A stretch of 64,000 nt of DNA from an uncultured Ulvibacter sp. (GTDB lineage Bacteria > Bacteroidota > Bacteroidia > Flavobacteriales > Flavobacteriaceae). Positions 27,601-35,907 of the stretch are shown piece after piece; the stretch's first letter is position 1, and each line of letters starts with the position of its first letter. The position numbers and the translations under genes were made by a program. The notes under the pieces were generated by a model, which saw nothing but the letters and a program-made list of their open reading frames with translations, made no database searches and had not been told where the DNA came from. The stretch is taken from positions 1 to 64,000 of the forward strand of contig CALIAF010000021.1 in NCBI GenBank assembly GCA_938041335.1, in the 5' to 3' direction.

Positions 27601-28579
27601 TATTTCCAAACCACCTTCTACCCACAAAGGTTGGTGTATCTTCATCTTCTTCATGAAATTGCTCATCCGTAAAAGTAGTTACTTGCTCATTTGCAGCACC
27701 CTCAGGTTCTTGCATAGTCGCTACTCTAAGGCCGGGGCCACCAGAGACTGTGATATAATAAAACGACTCATCGGCATAAGGATTAATATGGCTGTCATTC
27801 TCAACACTATACCCTATGGTACTAGTTCCATAAAATAGGATCGCATCATTTGCATCAAAACTTCCATCTTCACCACCTATCACTTTAATGGAAGTTTCTG
27901 GCAAATCAAATAACGTGTTTTGATTATTCAATAATGAAAGTGTTTCACCTCCATGACCATACACCTTAATATTTGTAGGATTAATAGCAGAAACATTCAT
28001 GCCAAGGTCTTCTAAAAAACTTCGCGAAATTCTATGAATACCTGTTTCTTCTACCTTAAACTTATACCAATCTCCTGAAGCTAATACAGAATTACTTATC
28101 GGCATCATATTAGACTGAGTTCTATTTGCACGGTAAGAATAAGTGACTGTAAAAGAGATCACTTTTTTTAATTGACCATTTTGTTTTACAACAGGGTTTA
28201 ATTTTAATGCAGCAATTGATTTTTCTCTGGCCTTTGCTGAGACTATAGTAGCACTTACCTTTTCTGCAACATTAAGTGCTTTTACTTTTTGCTTTTCAAT
28301 AGTAGATAATGAGCCATATCTAATATTTGATACTTTTACAGAGGCGGGATCCACTTCTCTATTCTCATCCCATTGTATCGCGTAATAAATTTCGTTGTTA
28401 AATATGGAGATACTTAAGTTCTCCTTGGAAACCTCAGCGACAGATTTAGTCTTCTGTTTTAACTGGCTTTGTTTATTTGATATTTCAGCAAAATAATCCC
28501 AATTAATGGTCAAATTCTTCTGCTGTGCTATTAAGCTCAGTGGCAAAAATAAAAGGAAGCAAATGATATATTTTTTCAT
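24650..28579 (-). CDS. porU: Type IX secretion system sortase PorU
   Basis: A 1309-residue gingipain-type (C25) cysteine peptidase. The ATG at 28579 gives a proper signal peptide ending LIAQQ, and an upstream ATG at 28666 would spoil it. The catalytic His is in NYFGHGGEDG and the catalytic Cys in VTVTCEFTKFDNP. The C-terminus is itself a sorting-domain-like module (LNYPNPF ... GKGVYVYKITV). PorU removes the C-terminal signal of T9SS cargo and attaches it to surface A-LPS or an equivalent. Clients in this window are the proteins at 10152 and 31823. Confidence 0.95.
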   Translation of the reverse strand: MKKYIICFLLFLPLSLIAQQKNLTINWDYFAEISNKQSQLKQKTKSVAEVSKENLSISIFNNEIYYAIQWDENREVDPASVKVSNIRYGSLSTIEKQKVKALNVAEKVSATIVSAKAREKSIAALKLNPVVKQNGQLKKVISFTVTYSYRANRTQSNMMPISNSVLASGDWYKFKVEETGIHRISRSFLEDLGMNVSAINPTNIKVYGHGGETLSLLNNQNTLFDLPETSIKVIGGEDGSFDANDAILFYGTSTIGYSVENDSHINPYADESFYYITVSGGPGLRVATMQEPEGAANEQVTTFTDEQFHEEDEDTPTFVGRRWFGNNFQIESDQTYAFSIPNPAPGENIDVIIRAGAISESITSMAISVNGTSADPFVFSKTSDSFLMSVKKTGVLGIPSISIPSSGEVGVNLIYNNAGNPSSKAYLDYIRIIATRLLQGGEGQFGFRKAGLELLSGIAEYTITNASQVSEIWDVTERGAIKNKLNVDAASVFSFKSFLGEKREYVAVDANDFLAPVMITNKTVSNQNLKGTLLKGADGNFSDVDYLIISPPFLLQPALRLATHHQNVNGLRVKVVSTDKIYEEFSSGKQDISAIRNMVRYVYENASSDEERVKYLCLFGDNSVDNKNRITGNINPVPIFQTLSSTSTISSFMSDDFFGNMDLNEGTIGGETIDESGETRGDVDLLDIAVGRMLADNVLLANGLVDKVIAYQSKASYGNWRNNFTLISDDVDKDWEFNALQVNLDALGDEIENQKPFINVKKIHSDAFEQQSSAGGDRYPEVNAAIIEDIEVGSLIVNYFGHGGEDGLAKEFIVTRDAAENLNNENKYPCIVTVTCEFTKFDNPERITAGELTYWNPNGGAISLVTTTRSITVTLGVEFNQVMASELFGFGTNQINTPAEALRISKNSLGIGRKLRRVVFYIGDPAMHLAFPKQRINLTTLNDEPIASSTVVLEALSRVKIGGEVTDENGALLAGYNGILEAKIFDKNVQRTTLGNDGVRDSSTSDLDGDGLNSDILDFTFKILGEGIFNGQATVTNGKFDFEFVVPRDIQLPVGNGRLSFYAQKNNALEDQTGYSLDLRIGGLNENAPADNIGPEIQLFMNDESFISGGITNASPNLIAKLSDVNGINTASGIGHDMIAILDGDEANPFVLNEFYQAAVDDFTKGETLYKFRDLEDGLHTLTFKAWDVYNNSSSAEIQFVVAGDNVLRLERVLNYPNPFVSYTEFWFEHNRPGEPLDAQIQIFTVTGKIIKTINQQVITNGSQSRDIVWDGLDDFGDKIGKGVYVYKITVKSTLNNKQVEKYEKLVIL

Positions 28580-28596
28580 CTTAGATAGTAACGTAG

Positions 28597-28604
28597 CAAA
28601 TATA
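28597..28604 (-). promoter_or_regulatory. Putative -7 promoter element of porU
   Basis: The minus strand reads TATATTTG, 18 bases before the porU start at 28579, inside the 215-base porU/gldJ divergent region. It supports the start choice. Confidence 0.5.
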
Positions 28605-28697
28605 CACTTAGTATGACTTTTAAATAAAGTTTTTAATTGTGTTAACTTGCATATAATAAAATCCAAACTCTATCGTTTGTGTAAGGTATTAGTAGAA

Positions 28698-28746
28698 AAA
28701 ACCAATTTAACCTAACATGATATAATTTTAAAATATTATTGGTTTT
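28698..28746. repeat. Inverted repeat in the porU/gldJ divergent region
   Basis: AAAACCAAT (28698-28706) and ATTGGTTTT (28738-28746) are perfect inverted copies separated by 31 AT-rich bases. The position between two T9SS operons would suit a shared operator, but no binding protein is known. Confidence 0.35.
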
Positions 28747-28794
28747 AAAACGTTAATTACTATATTGCAAACCCAAATTTTTCATAAACAAACT

Positions 28795-30468
28795 ATGAAC
28801 TTAACGAAAACACTAGCGTTGCGACTGCTTTTAGTAGTAGCTGTAGCCGCATTTTTTACCAGTTGTAATAAATCTCGAGATTATAAAGATAGCTCGAGAG
28901 CTACAGGCTGGAAAATGAACTCTAAAGAAGGAGGGTTCCAGTACAACCCAGATGCAAAGGAACAAGAAACCGGCCCCGGACTTGTATTTGTAGAGGGAGG
29001 TACATTTACTATGGGTAGGGTACAGGATGACCCAATGCATGACTGGAACAACTCCCCAAATCAACAACACGTACAATCGTTCTATATGGATGAGACGGAG
29101 GTAACAAACCTTATGTATCTTCAATACTTAGATTGGTTGAAGCAGGTTTTCCCACCAGAAAATGACGATTATAGAAGTATCTATAATGGCGCATTACCAG
29201 ACACCTTGGTATGGCGAAACCGCTTAGGATATAACGAGGTAATGACAAACAACTACCTACGTCACCCTGCATACGCTCAATATCCTGTAGTAGGCGTGAG
29301 TTGGATTCAGGCGGTTGAATTTTCAAAATGGAGAACAGACCGTGTTAATGAGCTTATTCTTGAAGAAGAAGGAATCACAGCAAGAGGATCCCGCTTTGAA
29401 GCTAAGGCTGGGCAAACATTTAGCACAGACACATACTTAAACGCTCCAACGATGGCGTACGGTGGAAACGATTCTATTACAAGAGGTGGTAAAGCCTCTG
29501 AAAGTAGATTAAAAAGAAGCAAGGATAGTACTAATTTGTACGTTCAAGGTAAAGATGGTCTTTTATTACCATCATACCGTCTACCTACTGAGGCAGAATG
29601 GGAATATGCTGCACTTGGTCTAGGAGAATTAAGAAACTATAATGTATACAGAGGAAGAAAAAAATATCCTTGGGATGGTCAATACACGCGTTCTGGAAAA
29701 AGAAGAAGCCGTGGAGATCAACTAGCAAACTTTAAGCAGGGTGATGGTGATTATGGAGGTATAGCTGGATGGAGTGATGATGGAGCAGATATTACTGCAG
29801 AGATTAAAAGTTATGAGCCTAATGATTTTGGGCTTTATGATATGGCCGGTAACGTAGCAGAATGGGTAGCCGATGTTTATAGACCTATTGTAGATGATGA
29901 GTTTAACGACTTTAACTATTATCGTGGTAACGTTTATTCTAAAAATGCAATTGATGAAAATGGCAAAGTAAAGATTGTAACTTCAGATTCTATTGTATTT
30001 GATACACTCGCAAATGGAAAAATAGTTGCTCGTAATTTACCAGGAGAAATTTTACAAGTTCCTGTTGACGAAAATGAAACATACCTAAGAACGCAATTCT
30101 CAGAAAGTGACAACCGTGACTTTAGAGATGGAGATAGAAGCTCTTCTCGTTATTACCAATCATTTGGTGAAGACAATGAAGAATTGGATGAAAGCCAGCG
30201 TATGTATAATTCACCAAAACATAAAGTAGAGGCTGATAGTTCTGGAACAATAGATAGACAATACGACAAATCTAACAAACGTACATCACTCTTAAATAAT
30301 GAGGTAAGAGTTTATAAAGGGGGTTCTTGGAGAGATAGAGATTATTGGTTAGACCCAGCACAACGTAGATATTTCCCACAAGATATGGCTACAGACTTTA
30401 TTGGTTTTAGATGTGCAATGTCACGTGTAGGATCTAAGAGTAAACAGAACAAGACTCCTAGAAACTAA
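28795..30468 (+). CDS. gldJ: Gliding motility lipoprotein GldJ
   Basis: A 557-residue lipoprotein from the ATG at 28795, with the lipobox cysteine in AAFFTSC (residue 24). The rest is a formylglycine-generating-enzyme-like (FGE-sulfatase) fold: FVEGGTFTMGRVQDD, MDETEVTN, YRLPTEAEWEYAA, DMAGNVAEWVADVY and KGGSWRDRDYW ... GFRCAMS. GldJ is needed for gliding and stability of the T9SS motor. It is divergent from porU, as is usual in Flavobacteriaceae, and a terminator separates it from murF. Confidence 0.94.
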   Translation: MNLTKTLALRLLLVVAVAAFFTSCNKSRDYKDSSRATGWKMNSKEGGFQYNPDAKEQETGPGLVFVEGGTFTMGRVQDDPMHDWNNSPNQQHVQSFYMDETEVTNLMYLQYLDWLKQVFPPENDDYRSIYNGALPDTLVWRNRLGYNEVMTNNYLRHPAYAQYPVVGVSWIQAVEFSKWRTDRVNELILEEEGITARGSRFEAKAGQTFSTDTYLNAPTMAYGGNDSITRGGKASESRLKRSKDSTNLYVQGKDGLLLPSYRLPTEAEWEYAALGLGELRNYNVYRGRKKYPWDGQYTRSGKRRSRGDQLANFKQGDGDYGGIAGWSDDGADITAEIKSYEPNDFGLYDMAGNVAEWVADVYRPIVDDEFNDFNYYRGNVYSKNAIDENGKVKIVTSDSIVFDTLANGKIVARNLPGEILQVPVDENETYLRTQFSESDNRDFRDGDRSSSRYYQSFGEDNEELDESQRMYNSPKHKVEADSSGTIDRQYDKSNKRTSLLNNEVRVYKGGSWRDRDYWLDPAQRRYFPQDMATDFIGFRCAMSRVGSKSKQNKTPRN

Positions 30469-30487
30469 TTTTTAGGACCGTATATTT

Positions 30488-30522
30488 TTAAAAAACCCTT
30501 CATTAATAATGAAGGGTTTTTT
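30488..30522 (+). terminator. Rho-independent terminator of gldJ
   Basis: AAACCCTTCATTA pairs with TAATGAAGGGTTT and is followed by a T run. It starts 20 bases after the gldJ stop and ends 15 bases before murF, whose transcript must start inside or just after it or rely on read-through. Confidence 0.85.
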
Positions 30523-30536
30523 AGTACTTTTAGTAT

Positions 30537-31820
30537 ATGAAAATAGAACAACTACACAAGGTCTTTTTAGCCAGTACTGGTATCTGTACCGACACTAGAA
30601 AAATTACAAAGGGGTGTTTGTTTTTTTCGCTCAGCGGCGAAAATTTTAATGGAAACACATTTGCCCAACAGGCAATAAAACTTGGCGCATATAAAGTAGT
30701 GATCGACCAGATAGGATATCATGAAAACACTGGTAAAACCATCCTCACGGGCAATAGTTTACAATTATTACAAAAGCTAGCTCGTTTTCATAGAACGTAT
30801 TTAAATATTCCAATCCTAGCACTAACAGGCAGTAATGGAAAAACAACAACAAAAGAATTAATACATGCAGTTCTATTAAAAAAACACAAAACAACCGCAA
30901 CCTTAGGAAACCTAAATAATCATATAGGTGTTCCTCTCACGCTGCTCTCTATGACTACTGAAACAGCAATAGGCGTTGTAGAAATGGGGGCCAACCACCT
31001 TAAAGAAATTGAAGCGCTATGCACAATAGCAAAACCTAATTTTGGCTATATCACTAATTTTGGAAAAGCGCATTTAGAAGGTTTTGGGGGCATACAGGGT
31101 GTGATTCGTGGAAAATCAGAATTATACAAATATGTAGTGGACACAAAAGGGTTACTTTTTGTAAATGGCAATGACCAGAAACAAATAGAGCTTACTAAAA
31201 AAGAGAACCGCTACACTTTTGGTAGTGAAGGTCATGATTGTGATGTAAAGCTATTAGACGCCTCAGCAGCGCTTAAAATTTCTTTTAGTGGGCAAACTAT
31301 AAATAGTAATCTAATCGGGCTCTATAACTTTCACAATATTGCAGCAGCAATTGCCATTGGACACTACTTTAAAGTTTCAGCAACAAAAATAAAAGAGGCC
31401 ATTGAAGAATACGTGCCTACTAATAATAGATCTCAAATTATAAAACAGAATAGTCACACGATTATTCTTGACGCCTATAATGCAAACCCATCAAGTATGA
31501 CGGCTGCTTTAGAGAATTTTAAGCAGACCGCAGGAGCTCATAAAATAATGATACTAGGAGACATGTTTGAGCTAGGAGCAACGGCAAAAGAAGAACATCA
31601 AGCTATTGTAGATATGATTACTTCGCAAAACATTGGAAATCTAACCTACTTGGTTGGAGAAAATTTCAGCAATGTAAAAACTGAAGATGCTCGAGTTATT
31701 ATTTGCCCTGCGTACTCAGATTTAGCGTTGGAATTAAAAGCAAAAAAGCCACAAAACGCCACCTTTCTTGTAAAAGGTTCACGCGGTATGGCTCTTGAGA
31801 GAGTTTTAAAATTGTTGTAA
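30537..31820 (+). CDS. murF: UDP-N-acetylmuramoyl-tripeptide--D-alanyl-D-alanine ligase
   Basis: A 427-residue Mur ligase that adds D-Ala-D-Ala to UDP-MurNAc-tripeptide. The N-terminal MurF-type recognition domain has STGICTDTRKITKGCLFFSL. The ATP-binding P-loop is LTGSNGKTTTKE (about 98-109), followed by GNLNNHIGVPLTLL and MGANHLKEIE. LDAYNANPSSM and LGDMFELG mark the C-terminal part. It follows gldJ, a known flavobacterial gene order, and meets the convergent T9SS client gene after two bases. Confidence 0.95.
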   Translation: MKIEQLHKVFLASTGICTDTRKITKGCLFFSLSGENFNGNTFAQQAIKLGAYKVVIDQIGYHENTGKTILTGNSLQLLQKLARFHRTYLNIPILALTGSNGKTTTKELIHAVLLKKHKTTATLGNLNNHIGVPLTLLSMTTETAIGVVEMGANHLKEIEALCTIAKPNFGYITNFGKAHLEGFGGIQGVIRGKSELYKYVVDTKGLLFVNGNDQKQIELTKKENRYTFGSEGHDCDVKLLDASAALKISFSGQTINSNLIGLYNFHNIAAAIAIGHYFKVSATKIKEAIEEYVPTNNRSQIIKQNSHTIILDAYNANPSSMTAALENFKQTAGAHKIMILGDMFELGATAKEEHQAIVDMITSQNIGNLTYLVGENFSNVKTEDARVIICPAYSDLALELKAKKPQNATFLVKGSRGMALERVLKLL

Positions 31821-31822
31821 GC

Positions 31823-32896
31823 CTATTCTACCAGCACCTTTTTTGTTAAAATCTGATTGTTAATTTTAAGTTGCAATAAATACATACCAGAACTTAATCC
31901 AGTATTACTTAACAAAAATTCAACTTGACCACTACTATCGTTTGCGCTATATAATTCTTGTATTTTTTTACCATCAAGTGAGAACAAAGACGCAATAACC
32001 TTAGCTTGATTTTCTAGCATAAACTGAACCATTGTTTGACTTTTTATAGGATTTTCAGTCATAGAGAATTGAAGTGTTTCAAGACTGTGCTCATTCACTC
32101 CAGCGGTTTGATTATAGCTACTAAAAACCACATTATTTCCTACTGGAATCCCAATAATTTTACTCATCACATTAATACCAATATCAGCAGGAGCGCTTAT
32201 GGACGTAGTATTTACTATTTCAGAAGAACTAAAATCACCCGAATATCTAGTAATGCGAGCTGGCGACCACGAACTTATAAAATATGCATCTTCAATCTCA
32301 TCATATACAATGCCATCTATATTGCCAACACCTGTATTACTTACTGCGTCTGAAACTGAAAAATCTGTAAGGTCTACACTTTTAATTTTTGCACTTCCAC
32401 CCCAAGTAACAAAATAAAGTGCATTATCCATTTCGCTAAAAATAACACCATTAGGAGTTCCACCGGTACTGCTTACAATTTCTACAAAAGTAGGATTATT
32501 TAGGTCTGACACGTCCACACTAAAAATTTTGTTATTTCCAAAATCGCTGATATACAACATCTCATTTGTGGCATCACTTCCCATACCATTTAAAAAAGCT
32601 ACTCCAGGAATAGACAAACTCATCACTTCACTGGCATCGTCTAACATATATCCTTTTACTACATTACTATCTATCGCAAAAAGGATATCACCCACTACCT
32701 CCATCCCATGGGACGCAGATGCATTACCAAAGAAACTTAAATTACCCGCTCCATCATCAATAATAATATTTGATCCGTTTGCCACTAGCCAGCGGTTATT
32801 TGCTCCATCCCACTCAACGCTCTCAGCATTTGAATACGATTGAGAGATAGCGGTTGCTCCTATTATAAGGGCAAAAAGAAGTACAATATTTTTCAT
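31823..32896 (-). CDS. T9SS-exported SMP-30/beta-propeller-like protein
   Basis: A 357-residue exported protein from the ATG at 32896. A start at 32926 would add ten residues before the signal peptide. Signal peptide 1-19 (ending TAISQ), then a repeat region resembling gluconolactonase/NHL propellers (LYISDFGNNKIFSVDVSDL, IDGIVYDEIEDAYFISSW). A type A sorting domain fills the last 80 residues (FSMTENPIKSQ ... GLSSGMYLLQLKI ... KKVLVE), with NPI in place of the usual NP motif. It would be processed by PorU. The ligand is unknown. Confidence 0.8.
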   Translation of the reverse strand: MKNIVLLFALIIGATAISQSYSNAESVEWDGANNRWLVANGSNIIIDDGAGNLSFFGNASASHGMEVVGDILFAIDSNVVKGYMLDDASEVMSLSIPGVAFLNGMGSDATNEMLYISDFGNNKIFSVDVSDLNNPTFVEIVSSTGGTPNGVIFSEMDNALYFVTWGGSAKIKSVDLTDFSVSDAVSNTGVGNIDGIVYDEIEDAYFISSWSPARITRYSGDFSSSEIVNTTSISAPADIGINVMSKIIGIPVGNNVVFSSYNQTAGVNEHSLETLQFSMTENPIKSQTMVQFMLENQAKVIASLFSLDGKKIQELYSANDSSGQVEFLLSNTGLSSGMYLLQLKINNQILTKKVLVE

Positions 32897-33026
32897 AAAT
32901 TTTGTTTTTGTGAAGATACTATGCAAAACTTAAAAACAGAAAGCAAATGAGAATTTGATTAGAATGCTAAGCGGGTTAAATCCAAATTTTACCTTCAAAA
33001 ATGCGCTCGCAATAAAAACCGAGCAC

Positions 33027-33055
33027 AAAAAAACCCATCGTCAAGATGGGTTTTT
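33027..33055 (-). terminator. Terminator of the small gene at 33071-33295
   Basis: On the minus strand, AAACCCATC TTGAC GATGGGTTT is followed by a T run, 16 bases after the stop codon at 33071. Confidence 0.8.
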
Positions 33056-33070
33056 AAATTACTTATACTA

Positions 33071-33295
33071 CTAAGCTGTCAATGAACGGCCTTTAAGACG
33101 TTTTTCTATCTTCTGCTTTACCACAGTAAGTCGTTTCATTAAATCCATTAATTCTGGATCTTGATTCTCTTTATAAACTTCGTTGACCCCAAGGATCATT
33201 TCTTTTGCTTTTCTCGATGCGTGTATACGCTCACTAGTCGTTTTAAAACTTGTTTTCTGTTTTTCAAAAACTAATGCTTGTTCAATTATATCCAT
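33071..33295 (-). CDS. Small conserved hypothetical protein
   Basis: A 74-residue, highly charged, helix-rich protein with no signal peptide or cysteine. Basic residues cluster at the C-terminus (KQKIEKRLKGRSL). Its own promoter-like element (33345-33352) and terminator (33027-33055) make it a convincing monocistronic gene despite its size. I do not recognise a characterised family. A nucleic-acid- or ribosome-associated role would fit the charge pattern, but that is a guess. Confidence 0.7.
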   Translation of the reverse strand: MDIIEQALVFEKQKTSFKTTSERIHASRKAKEMILGVNEVYKENQDPELMDLMKRLTVVKQKIEKRLKGRSLTA

Positions 33296-33344
33296 TATTC
33301 TTTTGTTACTCGTTTAAAGGAAATTAGCACATTGCCAATTTGTC

Positions 33345-33352
33345 CAAATATA
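33345..33352 (-). promoter_or_regulatory. Putative -7 promoter element of the small gene
   Basis: The minus strand reads TATATTTG, matching TAnnTTTG, 50 bases before the start codon at 33295. Confidence 0.45.
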
Positions 33353-33433
33353 TACCGCATAAAACAAAAAAATATCCATTTAAACAAAAATTTAACATAT
33401 TATTTTCATCTATTTTGGTATTGCTATTTTTTA

Positions 33434-33441
33434 TAATTTTG
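33434..33441 (+). promoter_or_regulatory. Putative promoter of the broken DUF481-like gene
   Basis: TAATTTTG fits TAnnTTTG, and a TTG at 33415-33417 lies 16 bases upstream, near the expected -33 position. The element is 24 bases before the start codon at 33465. Confidence 0.45.
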
Positions 33442-33464
33442 ATATTAAGACCAAATAGCACATT

Positions 33465-34226
33465 ATGAGACGATTACTAACCATGTCACTAATTATTACT
33501 TCTGCCCTATGGTGGTGCACAAATGCACAAATACTCAATGCAGAATCACTTAGAAAAGTAACCGATACCTCTGGTTTTTCTGGCAATACTGCTCTAAATT
33601 TTGCCCTTAAAAGAAATACCCGGGATTTTTTAACATTTTCAAGTGATATTCATGTACAATACAAAATGAACAATCATCTAGTATTAGTAAAAAACGATTT
33701 AGCATTTCAGCAAATAGAAGGAGCTGATCTAGAAAACAGTGCTATTTTACACATACGTTACAATTATAAAATTTCAAATAGATTTACTTGGGAAGCTTTT
33801 AGTCAATTTTAGAAAAACAAAATTAATCTGATCGCGCATCGTACACTAGCTGGAACAGGGATTAGATATAAAGTAACAAATTCTGAAAAGTATAAGTTTT
33901 ACGCAGGTACTTTGGCTATGTATGAACACGAAAAATTGAGTGACGGTATTACGCCTGTACAAAAAAACCTACGAAGCAGCAGCTACCTCTCGTTTAGCCT
34001 CTATCCAGGCGAGAACATTTCGGTAATTAGCACCACTTATTACCAACCTATATTAAAAAATTTAGGTGATTATAGAATTTCTAATCAAAGTTCTCTGCGT
34101 GTTGGCATGTTCAATAATATCTCCTTAAAACTTTCATACACATTTACTTATGATACATTTCCTGCCGTTGGAATACCAAGTTCTCAATATGATTTTTCTA
34201 CTGGTATAGCGTATAGCTTTGATTAA
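33465..34226 (+). pseudogene. DUF481-like outer membrane protein interrupted by an in-frame amber codon
   Basis: One reading frame runs from 33465 to 34226 except for a single TAG at 33810-33812. Before it lie a signal peptide (1-21) and WEAFSQF. After it the frame continues without shift through KNKINLIAHRTLAGTGIRYKV to a C-terminal beta-strand (FSTGIAYSFD) suited to outer-membrane insertion. The whole would be 253 residues, the usual size for DUF481 proteins, and the residue before KNK is commonly a glutamine, so CAG or CAA to TAG is the simple explanation. It may be a recent nonsense mutation, a sequencing error, or a read-through gene. Confidence 0.75.
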
Positions 34227-34328
34227 TTCTGGTTAGGGTGTAAGTTATCTTAAATTTACTTGTCTAATTTGTATATTTACGAACCTTAAATCAAACCAAA
34301 ATTGACATTAACTCGTATATAAAATACT

Positions 34329-34667
34329 ATGGCATCAAACAATTATTACGACCCAGCAGATTTACGCAAATTTGGTAAAATCACCGAATGGAGTGAGGAT
34401 CTCGGCAATAAATTTTTTGATTACTACGGAAAAGTCTTTGAAGAAGGAGCTTTAACGGCGCGTGAGAAAGCCCTCATAGCACTTGCTGTATCGCATACAG
34501 AACAATGCCCCTACTGTATTGACGCATACACAAAAGATACATTACAACGTGGAGTAACAAAAGAACAAATGATGGAGGCTATTCATGTTGGTGCTGCTAT
34601 TAAAAGTGGAGCCACGCTAGTGCACGGTACTATGATGATGAATAAAGTAAATAAATTAGAGATGTGA
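34329..34667 (+). CDS. AhpD/CMD-like arsenosugar biosynthesis-associated peroxidase-like protein
   Basis: A 112-residue single-domain protein of the carboxymuconolactone decarboxylase/AhpD fold. The redox CxxC is Cys60-Pro-Tyr-Cys63 in SHTEQCPYCIDAYTKD, with the supporting His86 in AIHVGAAIKSGATLVHG. In family terms it resembles the peroxidase-like protein regularly found beside arsS. It begins the arsenosugar locus, 156 bases before arsS. It may reduce peroxides or keep an arsenic or thiol intermediate reduced. The exact reaction is unknown. Confidence 0.8.
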   Translation: MASNNYYDPADLRKFGKITEWSEDLGNKFFDYYGKVFEEGALTAREKALIALAVSHTEQCPYCIDAYTKDTLQRGVTKEQMMEAIHVGAAIKSGATLVHGTMMMNKVNKLEM

Positions 34668-34823
34668 GAAGACTTTAGGTTTTTATAAAACTTAGAATTC
34701 GCATCTCACGAACTAATTTTTGGACCTCAAAGTTTAGTGGCACTTAGTATCACGATAAAACAGAAAACTTAAATTTCTTCGGAAATAGCTACGATTAAGA
34801 ATACTCCAACAAGAAAAGGGACT

Positions 34824-35903
34824 ATGCTAAAAGAAAAAAAGAAGAAACAACAATCATTGCAAAAACGAGATGCAGAACTTGCAAATGCAAAGCGTCAAGT
34901 TGAAATTTTAAGCAACGGTATTTTTAAAAACGGAGAATTACCAACATTTGCCAATAAAGTAAAGGAAACCACTTCTCATTTTCCCCTACGACCTAAAAAA
35001 CTAGAAATTCTACAAATTAATGTAGGGTATATGTGCAATCAAGTATGCGAACATTGCCACGTAGATGCTGGGCCAGACAGAAAAGAAATTATGACCTGGG
35101 AGACCATGGAGCAATGTCTTGAGGTGATACGCAATACAGAAGCCCATACGCTAGACCTTACAGGTGGAGCACCAGAAATGAACCCGCACTTTAGACGTTT
35201 TGTAGAAGAAGCGAGTAAAGCGGGTATTAAAGATTTTATTGTTAGGAGTAATCTTACCATTATTAGAGCAAATAAAAAATATTACGATCTGCCAGATTTC
35301 TTTAAAAAACATAATGTACACGTGGTGAGTTCTATGCCTCATTGGACCCGTGGCAAAACAGATAAGCAGCGTGGCGAAGGTGTTTTTGACCTAAGTATAA
35401 CGGCCCTGCAAGAGTTAAATGCCAGAGGTTATGGTTTACCAGGTAGTGACTTGCGGTTAGATTTGGTCTATAACCCTAACGGAGCCTACCTTCCAGGAGA
35501 TCAAGCAAGTATGGAAAAAGAAATGAAAGCCGCCTTGTTAGAAGATTTTAATATCCAGTTTCATAGTCTATTTGCAATTACAAATCTTCCAATAGCGCGT
35601 TTTCTGGACTACCTTATTGCTAGCGAAAACTACGAGGACTACATGTATCAGTTAGTAGAGGCTTATAATCCCGCTGCAGTAGAAAATGTGATGTGTACTA
35701 ACACCGTCTCCATTTCTTGGGATGGTTATTTATATGACTGCGATTTTAACCAAATGCTTAAATTGCCAGTAGCAAGTAAAGTAAAGCACATAAAAGAATA
35801 CAACGAAGACCTTTTAAACGATAGAAACATTGTCATCTCGCAACATTGCTATGGCTGCACTGCAGGTGCAGGAAGCAGCTGTCAAGGGGCAGTAACAGAC
35901 TAG
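34824..35903 (+). CDS. arsS: Arsenosugar biosynthesis radical SAM protein ArsS
   Basis: A 359-residue radical SAM enzyme. The [4Fe-4S] cysteines are Cys71, Cys75 and Cys78 in MCNQVCEHCHVDAGPDRKE. The family-typical C-terminal part has SWDGYLYDCDFNQML and the Cys-rich tail HCYGCTAGAGSSC (Cys342, 345, 353). In characterised arsenosugar producers ArsS joins dimethylarsinous acid to the 5'-deoxyadenosyl group of SAM, giving 5'-deoxy-5'-dimethylarsinoyl-adenosine. Some relatives are selenoproteins, but here all positions are ordinary Cys codons with a TAG stop. The rhodanese gene begins five bases downstream. Confidence 0.92.
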   Translation: MLKEKKKKQQSLQKRDAELANAKRQVEILSNGIFKNGELPTFANKVKETTSHFPLRPKKLEILQINVGYMCNQVCEHCHVDAGPDRKEIMTWETMEQCLEVIRNTEAHTLDLTGGAPEMNPHFRRFVEEASKAGIKDFIVRSNLTIIRANKKYYDLPDFFKKHNVHVVSSMPHWTRGKTDKQRGEGVFDLSITALQELNARGYGLPGSDLRLDLVYNPNGAYLPGDQASMEKEMKAALLEDFNIQFHSLFAITNLPIARFLDYLIASENYEDYMYQLVEAYNPAAVENVMCTNTVSISWDGYLYDCDFNQMLKLPVASKVKHIKEYNEDLLNDRNIVISQHCYGCTAGAGSSCQGAVTD

Positions 35904-35907
35904 TTAC

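Noticed and set aside
34824-35903. ArsS as a selenoprotein
   Set aside because: Some relatives use selenocysteine, but the reading frame has no internal TGA, ends at TAG and has Cys at all tail positions.
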